The translations under genes and the position numbers were made by a program. Under the pieces are notes generated by a model that saw nothing but the letters and a program-made list of their open reading frames with translations, ran no database searches and was not told the origin of the DNA. From Sabulitectum sp964386635 (GTDB taxonomy: Bacteria; Fermentibacterota; Fermentibacteria; Fermentibacterales; JCC-6), in contig CAYLRO010000048.1 of assembly GCA_964386635.1 (NCBI GenBank), positions 1 to 17,556 of the forward strand: a DNA stretch of 17,556 nt, in the 5' to 3' direction. Position 1 is the first letter of the stretch; every line of letters begins with the position of its first letter. Of this stretch, positions 15,336 to 17,556 are shown in pieces.

Positions 15336-15655
15336 GGTGCTCCCGGTTCAGGGTGAGACGGGAATATGCAAACTTCCACCGGTTTTCGGCACCCCGGAGC
15401 CGATAACGGAGCCGGATCCAACACCTTCCGGTATCACAGGTTCTCTCTTAAATGCCAGACAGCTGGAAACATTCCCTGTTCCAGAACGGTTTCAAGAGAA
15501 AAGCTGATTCCATGCTGCCTTATAATGCTGCATTTCCTGACTGAGTTTCAGCGGCAATCCGGCGTAGAATCAATTTCTGTAAAATGTGTGCAAACCGGGG
15601 GAAGACAGGGCGGCATGTCCCCACGGGAATGTGGAGACATGCCGAAAAAGCACTT
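15336..15655. other. Upstream region of the activase operon
   Basis: 320 bp without a supported gene. It should contain the activase promoter and possibly a long leader, but no convincing -35/-10 pair was found. Two pattern features stand out. CTGGAA and TTCCAG (15463-15468, 15479-15484) form an inverted repeat with a 10-base spacer. GGAGCCG occurs twice with a 12-bp period (15396-15402, 15408-15414), near the start. The order of conserved boxes does not fit any riboswitch I could recall. Confidence 0.4.
15611..15644. terminator. Strong hairpin after the propeller surface-protein gene
   Basis: CGGCATGTC and GACATGCCG pair perfectly (9 bp), then one mismatch, then CCAC/GTGG around a 6-base loop. 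It starts 11 bp past the stop at 15656. The A-run on the plus strand lies on the side facing the gene, so on the minus strand the hairpin is not followed by Ts. It may still stop or stabilise the transcript. Confidence 0.5.
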
Positions 15656-17245
15656 CTACCTTGCAATAACAACTCTTGCTGTGTTCTCTTCACTACCGGC
15701 ACTCAGCCTGCAGGAGTAGATACCGGAAGGAAGGTCGGTAGCCAGTTGAATTGAAGCGTTTCCCATCTGTGTAATCCTTGATGACTCACTGTAAACAAGC
15801 CTTCCACTCAGATCAAACAACTCAATGGAAACATCGCAGGGCTCAGCGGCGGAGAAAGCGGCAGAGAATGAACCGGATGAAGGGTTAGGTGAAATCAGTA
15901 ATTCTGAAGTTGACACCGTTCCTCCACTTTCGATGCCGGTGATGTCCATCTCTGCAAAGTAATAATCGCCACCACTGCTATATTCGTTTGCGTGAGCGCT
16001 TTTTGTTGCAGCAGTAACATAACGTCCATCACTGGAGATATCCACATGGAAGGCGGATCCCGGCGTGTCCATTGAGAAACAGGGAGTTCCCGGATTAAGG
16101 TCATCGAATACATTAACCTCAGCTCCTCCGCCTCTCTGAAGACCGAAGGACGCAACTGCCAGCCACCTGCCATCATCGGAGCAGTCCATCCAGCTAACCC
16201 ATTCCTGGTAGTCTCCGGAACCTTCAGTGTAGTCGTAGGTCCATACCTCTGAGGAGGTATCAAGATCATATCGCATAATTTTATTAGTGACGTTACCGGA
16301 TTTAGTGAATCCGAAATAAACGGTGTTGTTATCTGCAGCAACTGTAGCTGCTACACAAGCATATCCCGGAAATGAAACTACAGCTTCGAGGTTGTAGGCA
16401 GAACCATCCCAAACAATGATTCCTGACGAAGCATAACCAAAGGCAACCACTGAACCATCCGGTGAAATTCCTAAGGACGGACCCCAAGAATCAATGGTGC
16501 AGGAGGCCTCCAGTGTACCTGTTGCTATATCCAGCCGGTAGAGATTTGTAGAATTGCGGAAGATGCACTTGCTTCCATCTGCTGTAATTCTCAATTGGCC
16601 AATGGTAGCAGTGCTCTCGTCTTCATAGATCAGAAAAGGATCTGTGTCGCTTGAGCTGAAGAATTGAATGGTCAGGTGTCCTTCTACTAAACCCCCCACT
16701 GCGAGTACGGAACCATCTTCGGAGCAGGCGATTGTACCTGGCCAACTCACCCAACCGGGATCTATAGTGTCGGTTGCCTCGTAAGTCCATGCGGGAGTAT
16801 CAGCAGATTGAGAGTTGAAACAGCTGATATTACAGTTACCATCCCAGCTGAATACTGAGTAGAAAATGTCTGCGGTGGCTGCTGCAACAGTTCCCGTTTC
16901 TTTGCAGAATTCCGCAGGCTCATAGCTCCAGAGAACTGAACCGTCTCCTGTTACCCCCTGGAACATCCTGGCTTCTTCGTAGTAACCTCCAGAGAATACA
17001 TAGCCAGACTCATCTCCCATGGGAGCCATTCCCGGGTAGCAACCAGTTTCATCGATATAGTGCCACAGAAGCTCTGGAGGATAGTTCATGGGCTGCGGAT
17101 CAGCTGTGGGTGTGTATTCACCTATTATCCTTTCCATGACTACACCCCGATCTGTCATGTCCGAGAAGAATGCAACACCCGTTTCACCGTAGGCGAAACA
17201 TGCCAGCAGAAGCACTGCAGCAACAGTAATCGAATACTTTTTCAT
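15656..17245 (-). CDS. Secreted beta-propeller (WD40/PQQ-like) protein with type IX sorting domain
   Basis: 529 residues. ATG 17245 follows AGGGGG with a 5-base spacer. Residues 1-20 are a signal peptide (Lys2, Lys3, a Leu/Ala core, cleavage near A-Y-G). L-L-A-C16 also faintly resembles a lipobox. The body (about 55-440) has repeated propeller-like segments: G-S-V-L-W-S-Y, I-A-C-S-E-D-G-S-V-L-A-V-G-G, I-S-P-D-G-S-V-V-A-F-G, S-D-D-G-R-W-L-A-V-A-S, and I-S-S-D-G-R-Y-V-T. The x-S-x-D-G-x-x-x-A pattern is typical of WD40/lactonase/PQQ-like blades. Residues 451-529 form a Por/type IX sorting domain starting I-S-P-N-P-S-S-G and including L-F-D-L-S-G-R-L-V and L-P-S-G-I-Y. It is therefore probably exported across the outer membrane and anchored on the surface. 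No catalytic residues are evident. It has its own promoter. Confidence 0.9.
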   Translation of the reverse strand: MKKYSITVAAVLLLACFAYGETGVAFFSDMTDRGVVMERIIGEYTPTADPQPMNYPPELLWHYIDETGCYPGMAPMGDESGYVFSGGYYEEARMFQGVTGDGSVLWSYEPAEFCKETGTVAAATADIFYSVFSWDGNCNISCFNSQSADTPAWTYEATDTIDPGWVSWPGTIACSEDGSVLAVGGLVEGHLTIQFFSSSDTDPFLIYEDESTATIGQLRITADGSKCIFRNSTNLYRLDIATGTLEASCTIDSWGPSLGISPDGSVVAFGYASSGIIVWDGSAYNLEAVVSFPGYACVAATVAADNNTVYFGFTKSGNVTNKIMRYDLDTSSEVWTYDYTEGSGDYQEWVSWMDCSDDGRWLAVASFGLQRGGGAEVNVFDDLNPGTPCFSMDTPGSAFHVDISSDGRYVTAATKSAHANEYSSGGDYYFAEMDITGIESGGTVSTSELLISPNPSSGSFSAAFSAAEPCDVSIELFDLSGRLVYSESSRITQMGNASIQLATDLPSGIYSCRLSAGSEENTARVVIAR

Positions 17246-17556
17246 TACATCCCCCTATTGTGTTGGCGGCGAGCTTATTAAATTTTATACAAAAAATGGT
17301 TACATGTCAATACAGCTTTTAGAATGCCATCAATATCTTATCCTTTCACATGATTTTGCAATTTCAGCTTTATCAGAAGCCTGCATTCTCATGCTAAGTC
17401 CATTCACTTAAAAGTAGATTCTGAGACAGTGGTGTAAGCAGGTCTTGATGGATGGGCGGAACTCAAGCAGCTGCAGCCGGAAAGCACTCCTCAGTTCAGA
17501 AGGGCGGATGCGGAAAGATAGTACACCCGCCCCATACCGGAGGGAAGCTGGAGGGT
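17246..17556. other. Promoter-bearing intergenic end of the window, no supported gene
   Basis: The first ~65 bp hold the promoter and leader of the propeller-protein gene. From about 17340 onward the composition shifts from AT-rich to GC-rich. An ATG near 17449 on the plus strand stays open to the window end, but it is only about 36 codons and matches nothing I recognise. It is not called as a gene. Confidence 0.4.
17282..17310 (-). promoter_or_regulatory. Near-consensus sigma-70 promoter of the propeller surface-protein gene
   Basis: On the minus strand a perfect TTGACA (-35, complement of 17305-17310) is followed after exactly 17 bases by TAAAAT (-10, complement of 17282-17287). Initiation near 17275 would give a leader of about 30 nt before ATG 17245. 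This is the clearest promoter in the window and suggests strong, housekeeping-sigma expression. Confidence 0.75.

Noticed and set aside
15336..15540. Cobalamin or other riboswitch in the activase leader
   Set aside because: A few GGTG and GC-rich stretches are present, but the order of conserved boxes of the cobalamin, glycine, SAM or c-di-GMP classes is absent.
15366..15719. Plus-strand open frame upstream of the activase
   Set aside because: No ribosome site, low-complexity composition, and it runs through the hairpin and into the 3' end of the propeller gene.
17449..17556. Possible partial gene or mobile-element edge at the right end
   Set aside because: Only about 36 open codons, no ribosome site and no recognisable motif; composition change alone is not enough to call an element.
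1..17556. CRISPR array, tRNA, rRNA, insertion sequence or phage genes
   Set aside because: No regularly spaced repeats, no tRNA-like cloverleaf or rRNA sequence, and no transposase, integrase or phage protein in any frame.

Overview
This window is bacterial, with roughly balanced base composition. Several features suggest an uncultured member of the FCB superphylum (Fibrobacterota-Chlorobiota-Bacteroidota and relatives, for example Fermentibacteria-like lineages), probably anaerobic. Two secreted beta-propeller-type proteins end in type IX secretion (Por) C-terminal sorting domains, and many small secreted proteins of unknown role are present. There is also a very large fused 2-hydroxyacyl-CoA dehydratase activase of a kind typical of anaerobes. 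This placement is an inference from gene content; there is no rRNA or tRNA to fix it. The sequence is a draft scaffold: a 100-N gap is flanked on both sides by the same 55 bp.

Layout. Positions 37-991 (minus) hold an ECF-type sigma factor and a small membrane protein overlapping it by 14 bp. Positions 1154-1996 (minus) encode a lipoprotein of unknown function. Divergent from it, 2113-4778 (plus) is a membrane-bound SpoIIE/RsbU-type PP2C phosphatase with a GAF-like domain, split by the assembly gap and closed by a terminator near 4811-4830. Positions 4857-5447 (minus) encode a secreted DUF4082-like protein. Positions 5720-8489 (minus) form a compact three-gene unit: a dihydrolipoamide-dehydrogenase-family flavoprotein, then two secreted proteins, the second with PQQ-like repeats. 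Positions 8609-9820 (minus) encode an FG-GAP/VCBS repeat surface protein with a sorting domain, interrupted by one in-frame TGA. Positions 9928-15335 (minus) hold the 1376-residue activase and an M18 aminopeptidase, joined by a 4-bp ATGA overlap. Positions 15656-17245 (minus) encode a secreted propeller protein with a sorting domain and a near-consensus sigma-70 promoter. The last ~310 bp carry that promoter and no supported gene.

How the genes fit together. The left part is regulatory: a sigma factor with a membrane partner, and a sensor phosphatase that would normally act on an anti-anti-sigma (STAS) protein not present here. The middle and right parts mix surface proteins with two metabolic units, a disulfide flavoprotein and the activase/aminopeptidase pair. 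The latter suggests anaerobic amino-acid or peptide use, but the dehydratase that the activase would energise is not in the window.

The signals most worth a second look are the in-frame TGA in the FG-GAP gene, which has a SECIS-like hairpin 15 nt downstream, and the 55-bp duplication around the N gap, whose removal restores one intact 836-residue phosphatase.
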